Below, one piece after another: positions 24,678 to 34,284 of a stretch of 35,250 bases of DNA; within the stretch, counting starts at the first letter, position 1; every line of letters begins with the position of its first letter. The translations under genes were made by a program, and so were the position numbers. The stretch lies in contig JBEKZL010000038.1 in NCBI GenBank assembly GCA_049509915.1, positions 1 to 35,250 on the forward strand, in the 5' to 3' direction. This stretch comes from JBEKYD01 sp049509915 (GTDB lineage: Bacteria > Acidobacteriota > Terriglobia > Bryobacterales > Bryobacteraceae). The notes under the pieces were generated by a model, which was given only the letters and a program-made list of their open reading frames with translations, was not told the DNA's origin and did not search any database.

Positions 24678-24683
24678 GCGGCG

Positions 24684-25517
<834 letters not shown>

Positions 25518-25592
25518 GATAGAGGATCGTATCACCTGGCTCGAGGGCTGTGCGCGGGCGCGACGCGCAGGGCCCTCGCCAGCCAGTTCCCG

Positions 25593-28500
25593 TCATTGCG
25601 TGACGGTAAGATACAGGGGCCACCCGGCAGTGTACGGCGGCTGTCCGGGCGCGTTGCCAACATAGGTGATCATATAGCAGCCGGGCGCCGTCTTAGTCGT
25701 CGTTGCGACGTTCAACACGTACTCCGAGGGAGGTGCGGCGACGATGGTGGTGGCGGCCGAGGGCGGGGCGCCGCTCACGCTAATCGTGAATCCTTTACCG
25801 TTGTCGAGGCCCAGTAGCTTCGCCGTGCCTGTTCCGCCCACAGGGGTAGTGAAGTAGTCGGATGCCGACCATCCCTGCACGGGCGGGTTCACGGAGAAAC
25901 CCTTGGTCGGAGCCACCGCGATGTTGAAAGTGGTGGCAGCCGTCAGGCTGCCGCTTGTCCCCGTGATCGTAACCGGAGTGGATGGCGCGATTACCGCGGT
26001 GACACCGGCCGCTAGTTCGAATTGGACAGTATGGACGTTGGTGGTATTGGCCGGAACTTCCTGGAATGAGCCGACGACACCCGGCGGCAGTCCCGAGAAG
26101 CTGAGTTGGACAGGTCCGCTGAATCCCCCCGAAAAGTCGATGACCAGCGTCGTATCGATGATCTGGGTCAGCGTCGAAGCCGGTATGGAAGGCGGTTCCA
26201 GCGTGAAGCCAGGCACGTCGTTGTTCAATGTGATTCGCAGGATGCCCATTTCCAAATGGCCCACCATCCCCTGGACTTGCATATAACCGGTCGGCGCGGG
26301 CGCCGATGCCGAGGCGGTCAAGGTCAGAGTGGACGTCGTTCCCGGCCCGATTGCCGCGGGGCTGAACGTAGCGGTAACGCCCGGCGGCAAGAGTACCGCC
26401 TGCAAGGTCGCCGTACCCGTGAACCCGAGCCAGGGTTGCATGCTGATGGTGGTGATGGCGGTCCCTCCAGGCTTGAGGTCCAGGAAAACCGGACTCCCGA
26501 ACAATTGGAAGCCCACGTACTCGTTGTTCGCGGTCAGGTTCAGGGGAGTGCTGGCGCTGAGGCTGCCGCTGACGCCCGTAATCACAATATTCGTAGTGAT
26601 CACGGAACCGTAATTCGAGGCGAGGGTGAGGGTAGCTGTGCCTCCGGCCGGGACGCTGGAGGGACTGAACACCGCCGTCACACCGCAGGGAAGACCCGTA
26701 GCTGTCAATGCGACGCTGCCTGTGAAACCGCCTGCCGCCGCTACGCCGACCGTGGTCGACGCGGTTAGACCGAGGCCGACGGTGAGAGCCGGCGCGGCAA
26801 GCCTGACAGTGAAGCTGGGCGGGATGTTCAAGGTCACGCTCAGGCTGAGCGAAGCCGTGGCAGTCAGGGTTCCGCTGCCGCCCTGGAGCGTAACGTTAGC
26901 CGAAGTGGCGGCTGCCGAGGATGCCGCTTGGAGTTTCAGGGTGGAGGATCCGCCTGGGGCGATCGATGCCGGAGTGAACGTGGCGGTTACGCCTGCCGGC
27001 AGCCCGGCAACAGACAGCGTGACGCTGCCGGTGAAGCCGCCGGTACCGGCGACATTAATGGTGGTGGAGGCCGAGGAACCCGCCATTACCGAAATGGCCG
27101 GGAGTGCCGCAGACAGAGTAAAGCCGGGCGGGGGCGTCACGCTCAAGCCGATCGGTATCGAGGCAGTGAGGCTTCCCGAGATGCCCGTGAGTGTAAGGCT
27201 GGCGCCGGCCACGGCGGCCGAGGATGCCGCGGTGACTTTCAAAGTGGAAGTGCCCACAGCGGCCGTTGCCTGGCTGAAGGCAGCCGTTACGCCCGCCGGT
27301 AGCCCGGCAACCGTCAGCGCCACGTTGCCAGTGAAGCCATTGGCGCCGACGACGCTAATGCTGGTGCTGGCCGAGGAGCCGGCCGCTACAGTCAGGGACG
27401 AAGGTCCGGCGGTGAGGGTGAAACTGGGCGCGGGAGTCACTTTCAGGACTATCGAAGCCGTGCCGGTCGCGCTTCCGCTGGCGCCCGTCAGCGTGAGGTT
27501 AATGGAGGATGCGGCGGCTGAAGCAGCCACCGCGAGGGTGAGGGTGGAATTGCCGCCCGGCGCAACTGACGCAGGGGCGAACGTGGCGGTTACGCCTACG
27601 GGCAGCCCCGAAACCGCCAGTGCCACGCTACCCGTGAGGCCACCGGTGCCAACGACACTAATCACCGTGGTTACCGAAGAACCCGCTGCCGCCGTCAGGG
27701 ACGGGGAGGCTGCGCTCAGCGAAACTCCCTCGGCGGCAGTCACGCTCAATGCGATCTTGGCCGTGCCGGCCAGGCTCCCGCTCGAACCCGCGATGGTAAT
27801 GCTGGCGGACGAGACTGGGGCCGACCCAGCCGCCGTGAGGGTCAGCGTGGAGCTGCCGCCGGGCGCAGACGACGCCGGGGTAAGCGCGGCGGTTACGCCC
27901 GCCGGCAGCCCGGAGGCCGCCAGCGCCACGTTGCCAGTGAAACCACCGACGGCGGCGACGCTAATACTGGTGGTGGCCGAAGAGCCTGCCGCCAGGGTCA
28001 AAGCCGGAGAAGCGGCCGCCAGGGTGAAGCCGGCTGCGGCAGTCAAACCGAGATTCAGCGGAGTGGCGCCCGTAACGCTTCCGCTGGAGCCTGTGACGGC
28101 AAAGGCGCCGGACGACGCCGCGGCCGAAGCAGCCGCCGTGAGTTTCAACGTGGCCGTGCCGCCCATGGCGACCGTCGCGGGCGAGAAAGCCGCCGTCACT
28201 CCCACCGGCAGACCAGAAACGCCCAGCGTCACCGTGCCCGTGAAGGCGCCCTTTGCCGTTACGTTCACCGACGTAGTAGCCGATGCTCCCGCCGCCAGTG
28301 CCACGGACGCCGGACTGGCGCTGATGGCGAAGCCGGCTGCGGTCACGCTCAGGCCGATTGGCGCCGTGCCTGTCGTGCTTCCGCTCGAGCCTGTGATGCT
28401 GATGCTGGAGGAAGACACGCCGGCCGAAGCAGATGCCGTCAGCGTCAGCGTGGAAGTTGCGCCGGGCGCGACCGTCGCGGGCGAGAAAGCCGCCGTTACT

Positions 28501-31500
28501 CCCGCGGGCAGACCGGAGACAGCCAGCGTCACGTTACCCGCGAAACCGCTGGTTGCCGCCACGCTCACCGAGGCGATCGCCGATGCACCCTTGACGAGCC
28601 CAAGCGACGTCGGAGTGGCGCTCACGGTAAAGCCAGGCGCGGAGGTTACGTTCAGGCTGAGGGGCGCTGTCGCCGTCAGGCTTCCGCTGGCGCCGGAGAC
28701 CGTAAGGCCGGCGGAAGATACGGCGGCCGAAGCGGACGCGGTCAGCTTCAACGTGGAACTGACGCCGGCGGCGACCGCCGTTGGAGTGAACGCCGCGGTT
28801 ACGCCGCTCGGCAGACCCGAAACAGACAACGTCACGCTGCCCGCAAAACCGCTAATTGCGGCCACACTCACCGGCGTAGAGGCCGACGTCCCAGCGGGAA
28901 GCGCCACCGGCGACGGAGAGGCGCTCAAGCTGAAGGCCGGCACCGCGCTCACGGTCAGGCTCAACGGCAAAGTCGCCGTCAAGCTTCCGCTGGTGCCGGT
29001 GAGGGTGACGGTTGCGGAAGACGACGCGGCGGCCGCCGCCGCGGTCAGCTTCAGCGTGGCTGTGCCGCCGGCTGCAATCGCGGTGGGTGAAAAGGCCGCG
29101 GTCACGCCGGCCGGCAATCCGGAAAATGCCAGCGTCACGCTGCCCTGGAATCCCCCGGTAGCGGTGACACCGATGCCGACGGTCACCGACGATCCGGCCG
29201 CTAGAGCCAGGGAAGACGGCGCGGCGTTGAGGGTAAATCCGAGCGCGGCCGCGGCCTGGTTCACGGTGAACGTCAACCCGGCCATGGTCACCGTCCCGGT
29301 TCGCGCGGCGCCCGAGTTCGCCGCCACCGAGTAGGCGACGCTGCCGCTTCCGGCGCTAACGCCGCCGCTGGTGATGGCGATCCAGGCGGCGTTGCTGACG
29401 GCCGTCCAGGACGCTGTGGTAGATGCGGCCGTCACCGTGACGCTGCCGGTCGCTGCCGCGGCGCCGTCCGTGACGCTGACTGGACTTAGGGAAAACGCCG
29501 CCGCCGCTTGGGTCACGGTTAGCGAGACTCCCGCGATGGCGATCGAGCCGGATCGGCTGGTTGTCGCCGAGTTTGCCGCGACGGAGTAGTTGACGCTGCC
29601 GCTGCCTCCGGCGGTGCCGGACTTGCCGCTGGTGATGGTCAGCCAACTGCTGCCGCTCACCGCCGTCCAGGAGCAGCCTGTCGCGGCGGTCACATTGATG
29701 GTATAGCTTGCGGCGGTAGCGGCCGGGGACGCACTGGTCGGGCTGATCGAATAGGTGCATGCCGAAACGGTCACCACCACCGGCAGGTAGCGGGCAATGC
29801 CTCCACCCGACGCGACGATGGTAATGGTGTGAGAGCCAGCCGGCGGTCGGGCGCTGGCGGTGAGGGTAAGCGTGCTCGTCGACGAAGCCGCGGTAAGGGT
29901 GGCCGACGAGAAACTCGCCGTCAGGCCGGACGGTACCCCGCCGGCCGAGAGGGTAACGGGCGAACTGAATCCGCCGCTTACGGTTAATTGCACGGCCACG
30001 GTGGCGTGGGCTCCGGCCACCAGCGAAACGGACGCCGGAGAAGTGCCCAAGTGAAACGTCCCCGAAGCCGCGGCATCGCTCCAATGCTTGATCAACTGGG
30101 CCGCATCGACCGAACCGAGGCCTGTGGCCTGATCGTACCCAGGCCCGGCGTTGAAGCCCTTAAGACCCGGCACGGTGTTGTTTCCGAGTGTGATGTCGTG
30201 GAAAACGGCACCGCCGCCGGCGGCCTGGCTGACCGCTAGCGAGTACAAGTTCGGGTTCACACACCCGAGCCATGCCCCTGTCTGCTGGGCGGCCAGGGCC
30301 ATCAGGCCGGCGAAGCTGGGCGCCGCGGCGGAGGTTCCGCCGACGGCGTAATAGTTTCCGTTCATGTAGATCACGTAGCCGTCGTGGCCGGCGGCGCTGA
30401 GCGCCACGTCCGGAACGTCCCGCCAGCCATCGGCGGGAACGCCCGGTCCGGTCTGCCAGGCCGGCTTAGGGTAGACCATGCTGGCGCCACCCCCGGTGGC
30501 CCAAAGGTCCGAGCCGCCGGAGACCGAGCCGCTCTCGTTCCAGGCTGTTTCGGGTATGTAGCCCAGTGCGGATCCCGATGCCGACCAATAGGCGCTGGGA
30601 TTTGCGGTGTCGTTGAGTTCGGTTCCGCCCACACAGGTACTGAAGGGCGAGGAACACAGGCCATTCACGCTCGCGGGATTGACAGCGGCGGAGGACGAAT
30701 CCGCGTCGCAGCCGGCCGCCCCGCTGTCGCCGGAAGCGACCAGGACGGTAATGCCCTGCACCGCGGCCTGCTGCCAGAGTCCGTTCCAGAATTGGTTCTC
30801 CGACGCTCCCATGTCCAGTTCGCAACTGCCGAAGCTCAGACTGGCGACAGGCGCGAGGTTCTGATTCACGATGTACTGGGCCGAAAGCGTGGCGCCATCG
30901 CTGGTATTGGTGGATGCCGAGACAACCAGTTGAATGGCGGCGTGCGGGGCAGCCGCTCCCGACCACTCGACGTCAAGCGTGGCTTCGGTCTCCTCGTCTA
31001 CCGACAGGATGCCGGGATCGGTTCCGTTGAGGACGATGGTGGGATTGTTCACGGGCAGCCCGAAGTAGCTTCGGAAAGCCTGCACGTCCGACACGTTGAT
31101 ATCGGTCCGGCCCACGATGGCGATCGACTGCCCGGTGCCGTCGACAGAGCTGGTGTACAGGGAAGCGGAATCGTAAATCGCGGCAAAGTCCGCCGGGGCG
31201 AGGTAGTGGTTGCCGGCGGCATCGGCGAAAAGCGGCGCGGCGTAGCCGGGGACGATGGGTTCGGCGGCGCGATGAAGCGCGTGGGCGTGAAAGTCATGTA
31301 ACGACACGACCCCCCGCACCACCTCCGCCAGCGCCTCCGGTATCTGCGGCGCGGAGGCATTGGCGTAATGTCTCTTTCCATTCACGTTGTAAATATGGAT
31401 CGCTGTGTGAAAGGCCGTGGCCACCTGGGCAACGGAGCCGCTAAAAACAACCGAGCGCGCCGCCGGCGAAACCGGTTCCACTTCAAAGCCATGGCCCGTC

Positions 31501-31892
31501 AGCCAGTTTACGATCTGGTCGAGATCCGCCGCGGAAACGCCGAAGCGGCTGCCGAAGGCCGCCGGCGTAAGCCATCGCCGATACTCCGGCGACTCGGGAT
31601 CCTTCTGGGCGACCACCAGTTCATCCAGTGCCTCTTGTTGTTTCGCGTCCGGCGTGAGCACCAGCACCATGCGGTCCATGCGCGTATCCGGCGCGGCCTC
31701 GCCCTGGTCGAACTCCGGGCGCGCCAATGGGTGTACGTCGAGCGGATGCGACACCGTAACGCGATCGTCTATGACGTTGGTGATGCGGTTGCCAGGTTTC
31801 GCGGTGGGTTGCGCCGCGAGCGTAAGCTGAAAAGCAAAAAGAGCCGCCAGAAGGCCCACGAAGGGGAGCAAGGACCAGCGTGTCTTTGTCAT
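25593..31892 (-). CDS. Giant S53 (sedolisin/kumamolisin) peptidase with BACON and Ig-like repeats
   Basis: 2099 residues. A signal peptide (1-27) and a pro-kumamolisin domain (about 40-205) are followed by an S53 catalytic domain (about 230-610). The full catalytic set is present: E303 and D307 (ETEATLDVEW), D389 (ASGDSGAAG) and S521 (GGTSAAAP). The calcium-site segments HDITLGNN and GPGYDQATGLGSVD are also present. After it come one Ig-like module, two BACON domains (around CSWTAVSGSSWLTITSG and WTAVSNAAWIAITSG), and about eleven Ig-like repeats of roughly 100 residues. The secreted enzyme should autoprocess and digest proteins at acidic pH; the repeats probably bind polysaccharide or cell surface. 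The frame is unbroken despite its length and repetition. Confidence 0.93.
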   Translation of the reverse strand: MTKTRWSLLPFVGLLAALFAFQLTLAAQPTAKPGNRITNVIDDRVTVSHPLDVHPLARPEFDQGEAAPDTRMDRMVLVLTPDAKQQEALDELVVAQKDPESPEYRRWLTPAAFGSRFGVSAADLDQIVNWLTGHGFEVEPVSPAARSVVFSGSVAQVATAFHTAIHIYNVNGKRHYANASAPQIPEALAEVVRGVVSLHDFHAHALHRAAEPIVPGYAAPLFADAAGNHYLAPADFAAIYDSASLYTSSVDGTGQSIAIVGRTDINVSDVQAFRSYFGLPVNNPTIVLNGTDPGILSVDEETEATLDVEWSGAAAPHAAIQLVVSASTNTSDGATLSAQYIVNQNLAPVASLSFGSCELDMGASENQFWNGLWQQAAVQGITVLVASGDSGAAGCDADSSSAAVNPASVNGLCSSPFSTCVGGTELNDTANPSAYWSASGSALGYIPETAWNESGSVSGGSDLWATGGGASMVYPKPAWQTGPGVPADGWRDVPDVALSAAGHDGYVIYMNGNYYAVGGTSAAAPSFAGLMALAAQQTGAWLGCVNPNLYSLAVSQAAGGGAVFHDITLGNNTVPGLKGFNAGPGYDQATGLGSVDAAQLIKHWSDAAASGTFHLGTSPASVSLVAGAHATVAVQLTVSGGFSSPVTLSAGGVPSGLTASFSSATLTAASSTSTLTLTASARPPAGSHTITIVASGGGIARYLPVVVTVSACTYSISPTSASPAATAASYTINVTAATGCSWTAVSGSSWLTITSGKSGTAGGSGSVNYSVAANSATTSRSGSIAIAGVSLTVTQAAAAFSLSPVSVTDGAAAATGSVTVTAASTTASWTAVSNAAWIAITSGGVSAGSGSVAYSVAANSGAARTGTVTMAGLTFTVNQAAAALGFTLNAAPSSLALAAGSSVTVGIGVTATGGFQGSVTLAFSGLPAGVTAAFSPTAIAAGGTATLKLTAAAAAASSSATVTLTGTSGSLTATLPLSLTVSAVPAFSLSASPSPVALPAGTSASTPVSVAAISGFAGSVTLSVSGLPSGVTAAFTPTAVAAGVSSTLKLTASASAAVSSAGLTVSGASGSLTATAPLSLNVTSAPGFTVSATPTSLGLVKGASAIASVSVAATSGFAGNVTLAVSGLPAGVTAAFSPATVAPGATSTLTLTASASAGVSSSSISITGSSGSTTGTAPIGLSVTAAGFAISASPASVALAAGASATTSVNVTAKGAFTGTVTLGVSGLPVGVTAAFSPATVAMGGTATLKLTAAASAAASSGAFAVTGSSGSVTGATPLNLGLTAAAGFTLAAASPALTLAAGSSATTSISVAAVGGFTGNVALAASGLPAGVTAALTPASSAPGGSSTLTLTAAGSAPVSSASITIAGSSGSLAGTAKIALSVTAAEGVSLSAASPSLTAAAGSSVTTVISVVGTGGLTGSVALAVSGLPVGVTATFAPASVAPGGNSTLTLAVAASAAASSINLTLTGASGSATGTASIVLKVTPAPSFTLTAGPSSLTVAAGSSASTSISVVGANGFTGNVALTVAGLPAGVTAAFSQATAAVGTSTLKVTAASSAAVAGASLTLTGISGSLTASIPIGLSVTPPPGFTLSAALPAISVMAGSSASTTINVAGTGGFTGSVTLSVAGLPAGVTATFTPASIAPGGSSTLKLQAASSAAATSANVTLQGGSGTLTATASLSLSVTLNIPPSFTVRLAAPALTVGLGLTASTTVGVAAAGGFTGSVALTATGLPCGVTAVFSPSSVPAGGTATLTLASNYGSVITTNIVITGVSGSLSASTPLNLTANNEYVGFQLFGSPVFLDLKPGGTAITTISMQPWLGFTGTATLQAVLLPPGVTATFSPAAIGPGTTSTLTLTASASAPAPTGYMQVQGMVGHLEMGILRITLNNDVPGFTLEPPSIPASTLTQIIDTTLVIDFSGGFSGPVQLSFSGLPPGVVGSFQEVPANTTNVHTVQFELAAGVTAVIAPSTPVTITGTSGSLTAATTFNIAVAPTKGFSVNPPVQGWSASDYFTTPVGGTGTAKLLGLDNGKGFTISVSGAPPSAATTIVAAPPSEYVLNVATTTKTAPGCYMITYVGNAPGQPPYTAGWPLYLTVTQ
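25895..29250 (-). repeat. Tandem Ig-like repeat array inside the S53 gene
   Basis: About eleven head-to-tail units of about 300 bases (about 100 residues) each. Each unit starts with a GFTL-type strand, then LAAGSSA, GFTGSVTL, SGLPAGVTAAFSP and GTSGSLTAT-type segments. Units near the catalytic domain are the most alike; the last two (nearest 25895) have diverged. The high similarity at DNA level makes the array prone to recombination and to assembly collapse. Confidence 0.8.
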
Positions 31893-32479
31893 TAACAGGC
31901 TTATCGGTAACTCCGCAGCTAACTGGTGGATAAAAAAGCGCTTACGGTGCGCTCAAACGCTTATGACTTATGGCCCGCGCCAATCTCACACTCGTAGGAC
32001 TCGCCCCCAGTTTGGGCAGATACCCCTACCCTATCCCGCAAGGCCTGAGCTTTAGGCGAAATCAATTCGATGGTGCCGGTTCAGGATACCCGAGGGCCCC
32101 GCCCGCGGACGCCCGCCTTGCGCGTAGGGTGTTCTGGCGGAACCGTTCCTTAGTACACGGCTTCGTAAGTCGCTAACATATCTCCGAGCAACCGATCCCT
32201 TGGTCGCGGCTCGGAAACCCGCGAAACCGAGCCGCGACCGTGAGGGAGCAGTTGCTCATTGTGTGGCCGTAATTTCGAAATGGAGTACTTAGGGTGCGCC
32301 AAATGGCGGCCGAGATCCCACGGGCGCGGCTCCAGGCGATTGGACCAGTCATCTACGACAGGCCCTAGGTCCCCTGAGGTTCAGACCCGTATTGTCGAAT
32401 GCAAAAAGGGGCGGTTGCGCTCGGGCATCTCAGGTTTAGGAGTCGCGACTTATCGGTAGCTCCGCCACGTCCATCGGTC
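31893..32479. other. Gene-free region with a large hairpin and a direct repeat
   Basis: 587 bases without a credible gene. It holds a long imperfect palindrome at 32186-32257: a 7-bp outer stem (32186-32192 with 32251-32257), a 5-bp middle stem (32196-32200 with 32243-32247) and a perfect 13-bp inner stem (32202-32214 with 32227-32239) closing a 12-base loop. A 16-base direct repeat with one mismatch (TTATCGGTARCTCCGC) occurs at 31901-31916 and 32450-32465, near both ends of the region. The short ORFs here show no family features. Confidence 0.6.
31932..31953 (-). terminator. Possible rho-independent terminator upstream of the S53 gene
   Basis: On the minus strand AGCGC (31953-31949) and GCGCT (31941-31937) form a 5-bp stem with a 7-base loop followed by a run of T. 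It would stop transcripts arriving from the DUF4386 remnant before the S53 gene. The stem is short, so confidence is low. Confidence 0.3.
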
Positions 32480-32680
32480 TCAAGCTTCCGAAGTCCCGCT
32501 CGAACGCGGGAGGCTGTCCTGCTCATTCCATCGTCGAACGTTTACGCCCATCACGAGGAGCCATAGCATCAGCGATGCTTCCGCGAGGAAGCCGACGACC
32601 TTAAGATAGGTGGACAGAGCGTTCGCGAGTGGCGAAAGAAAAATCAGCCAACCCAAGCCGGCAAACGCCATCAGCACGAT
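32480..32680 (-). pseudogene. 3' fragment of a DUF4386 membrane-protein gene
   Basis: The last 66 or so codons of a DUF4386 protein: the block MAFAGLGWLIFLSPLANALS and the helix GFLAEASLMLWLLVMGVNVR are typical of its C-terminal membrane helices. Upstream of about 32680 the frame turns into the antisense of the HicB gene and has no similarity, so the rest of the gene is missing. The break coincides, within a few bases, with the point where recognisable HicB sequence begins on the other strand, marking a recombination or insertion junction. Confidence 0.65.
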
Positions 32681-32847
32681 GGCAGGACGGTGACAAGTGG
32701 CTCGGCTACTTCGAGGAGTTCCCGGACTATTTAACGCAGGGCGACACCCTGAGCGAACTGGAAGAGAACCTCCGTGACTTGTACCGGGATTTGCGCAGTG
32801 GTGACATTCCGGGCATCCGCACCACCGCCGAGCTTGCCCTGGAATGA
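32629..32847 (+). CDS. hicB: HicB-family antitoxin with an atypical N-terminus
   Basis: 72 residues. From about residue 16 the sequence is HicB-like: ARWQDGDKWLGYFEEFPDYL, TQGDTLSELEENLRDLYRDL, and an ending AELALE. This is the short partial RNase-H-like fold that binds HicA; no DNA-binding tail is present. The first 15 residues (MAKEKSANPSRQTPS) are encoded by DNA that reads on the other strand as DUF4386, so the natural first strand was probably lost and the start codon borrowed at a junction near 32674-32680. The stop codon overlaps the HicA start by ATGA (32844-32847). Whether the antitoxin still works is uncertain. Confidence 0.75.
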   Translation: MAKEKSANPSRQTPSARWQDGDKWLGYFEEFPDYLTQGDTLSELEENLRDLYRDLRSGDIPGIRTTAELALE

Positions 32848-33023
32848 AACGGATTGACCTCATCCGCAAAGTGGAGCAGGCGGGGTGTTCACTGATCCGC
32901 CACGGCGGGAGGCACGATTGGTGTTACAATCCCGAAACGGGTGCATCGCAACCGATCCCATGCCATCGTGAAATCAAGGATTTCCTCGCCAAGCACATCC
33001 TGCGAAAGCTGGGGATCGAATGA
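32844..33023 (+). CDS. hicA: HicA-family mRNA interferase toxin
   Basis: 59 residues, starting MKRIDLIRKVEQAGCSLIRH with the catalytic-type His at H24 in GGRHDW, and ending in the family's IPCHREIKDFLAKHILRKLG. The fold is the double-stranded-RNA-binding-like HicA toxin, which cleaves mRNA until bound by HicB. Length and motifs are normal. It starts in an ATGA overlap with hicB and ends in another ATGA overlap (33020-33023) with the DNA polymerase IV gene, so the three genes must be translated from one message. The order antitoxin-toxin is one of the two found in hic loci. Confidence 0.85.
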   Translation: MKRIDLIRKVEQAGCSLIRHGGRHDWCYNPETGASQPIPCHREIKDFLAKHILRKLGIE

Positions 33024-34255
33024 AGACCTACTTCCATGTCGACATGGACGCGTTTTTCGTGTCGGTGGAAGAGCTGTTCGACCCCACGCTGAAGGGCAAA
33101 CCGGTGGTGGTGGGCGGGCGGCCGGACGCGCGCGGGGTGGTATCGGCGGCCTCTTACGCAGCGCGCAAGTTCGGAGTGCATTCGGCCATGCCGCTGCGCA
33201 CGGCGGCTAAGATGTGTCCGCAGGCGATTTTCCTGGACGGGCACCCGGAGCGCTATCGGGAATATTCCGAGCGCGTGTACGAGGTGCTGCATCGGTTCTC
33301 GCCGCTGGTGGAAATGGCGTCGATCGACGAAGCCTACCTCGACATGACCGGCACGGCGCGCCTGCATGGGCCGCCGCTCGAAGCGGCTCACCGGCTGCAC
33401 GGGCGCATGAAGGCCGACACGCAATTGAACTGCTCGGTCGGCATTGCGAGTTCCCGGCTGGTGGCGAAAATCTGTTCCGATCAAGCCAAGCCGAATGGGG
33501 TGTTGTGGGTGATACCCGGGTGCGAAGCCGCCTTTCTGGCGCCACTCGACGTGCGCAAGATTCCGGGCGTGGGGAAAGTCACCGACGAGCGCCTTCACGC
33601 GCTGGGCATCCGCAAGGTAGGCGACCTGGCGCGGCTGGAGGAAAACTTCCTGGAGCGGCGTTTTGGCAAGTGGGGGCTGGCGCTGGCGGGCAAATCGCGC
33701 GGCCTGGACGCGGGCGGCTGGTTCGATAGCGAAATCGGCGAAGACACCGGCCCTAAATCCATTAGCCACGAGCACACTTTTTCCGAAGATACGGGGGCGG
33801 CGGCGCAACTGGAGGCGACGCTGGCGCGACTGTGCGAAAAAGTGGGCCGGCGCTTGCGCGAGCACAGCCTGCGCGCGCGCACCGTGCAGATCAAGCTGCG
33901 GTATCGCGATTTCACCACAATTACCCGAGCCGAGACGCTGGGAGGGGCCACCGATCTCGATATCGAGCTTTTCGAAGCAGCCCGCGCGCTGTTCCGCCGC
34001 AACTGGAAAGCCGGCGCCCAGGTGCGGCTGTTAGGGGTACACGCCTCCGGTTGGAGCGAAGAAGCGGCGCAGATGGAGTTGATCGACGACGGCCGCCGCC
34101 AGCGCTGGCAGCAGGCGACGGCCGCCGCCGACAAACTGCGCGACCGTTACGGCGAGAGCGCGGTCTCGCTGGCGGCCAGTTTGCGCGGGCAATTCCGCGA
34201 GCGGACTCACGAGAACCCGGCTGGGTTACCGGGCAAGAGCGGGAAAAAGGCCTGA
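33020..34255 (+). CDS. dinB: DNA polymerase IV (Y-family)
   Basis: 411 residues. Palm-domain catalytic acids are D8 (FHVDMDAFF) and D103/E104 (SIDEAYLD); the steric gate is in the F12-F13 pair. The thumb HhH region (RKIPGVGKVTDERLHALGI) and the little-finger domain follow from about residue 235. EAAQMELIDD near residues 350-360 sits where related enzymes carry the Q-L-x-L-F sliding-clamp motif, here degenerate. The enzyme performs error-prone translesion synthesis. The start codon overlaps the hicA stop, and no other promoter or ribosome binding site is visible, so its expression appears tied to the toxin-antitoxin operon. I see no LexA-like box upstream. Confidence 0.95.
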   Translation: MKTYFHVDMDAFFVSVEELFDPTLKGKPVVVGGRPDARGVVSAASYAARKFGVHSAMPLRTAAKMCPQAIFLDGHPERYREYSERVYEVLHRFSPLVEMASIDEAYLDMTGTARLHGPPLEAAHRLHGRMKADTQLNCSVGIASSRLVAKICSDQAKPNGVLWVIPGCEAAFLAPLDVRKIPGVGKVTDERLHALGIRKVGDLARLEENFLERRFGKWGLALAGKSRGLDAGGWFDSEIGEDTGPKSISHEHTFSEDTGAAAQLEATLARLCEKVGRRLREHSLRARTVQIKLRYRDFTTITRAETLGGATDLDIELFEAARALFRRNWKAGAQVRLLGVHASGWSEEAAQMELIDDGRRQRWQQATAAADKLRDRYGESAVSLAASLRGQFRERTHENPAGLPGKSGKKA

Positions 34256-34266
34256 CCGCCGGCCTT
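34241..34266 (-). terminator. Rho-independent terminator of the glgX-type gene
   Basis: On the minus strand AAGGCC (34266-34261), an 8-base loop and GGCCTT (34252-34247) form a 6-bp stem running into five T residues. It lies just after the glycogen debranching gene stop and overlaps the end of the convergent dinB gene. Confidence 0.5.
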
Positions 34267-34284
34267 GCTCGCAGCTCAGCGGGG

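Noticed and set aside
25895..29250. CRISPR-like periodicity
   Set aside because: The units are about 300 bases, diverged and coding. The Cas4-like nuclease at 5365-7221 is a RecB-family domain and has no array or cas gene nearby.
26626..29334. A 902-codon open frame on the plus strand
   Set aside because: It is the antisense of the Ig-like repeat array; repetitive high-GC codon use keeps the opposite strand open. It has no start signals or domain of its own.
31970..32459. Small plus-strand open frames of about 66-68 codons
   Set aside because: They cross the hairpin and direct repeat, lack ribosome binding sites and resemble no family.
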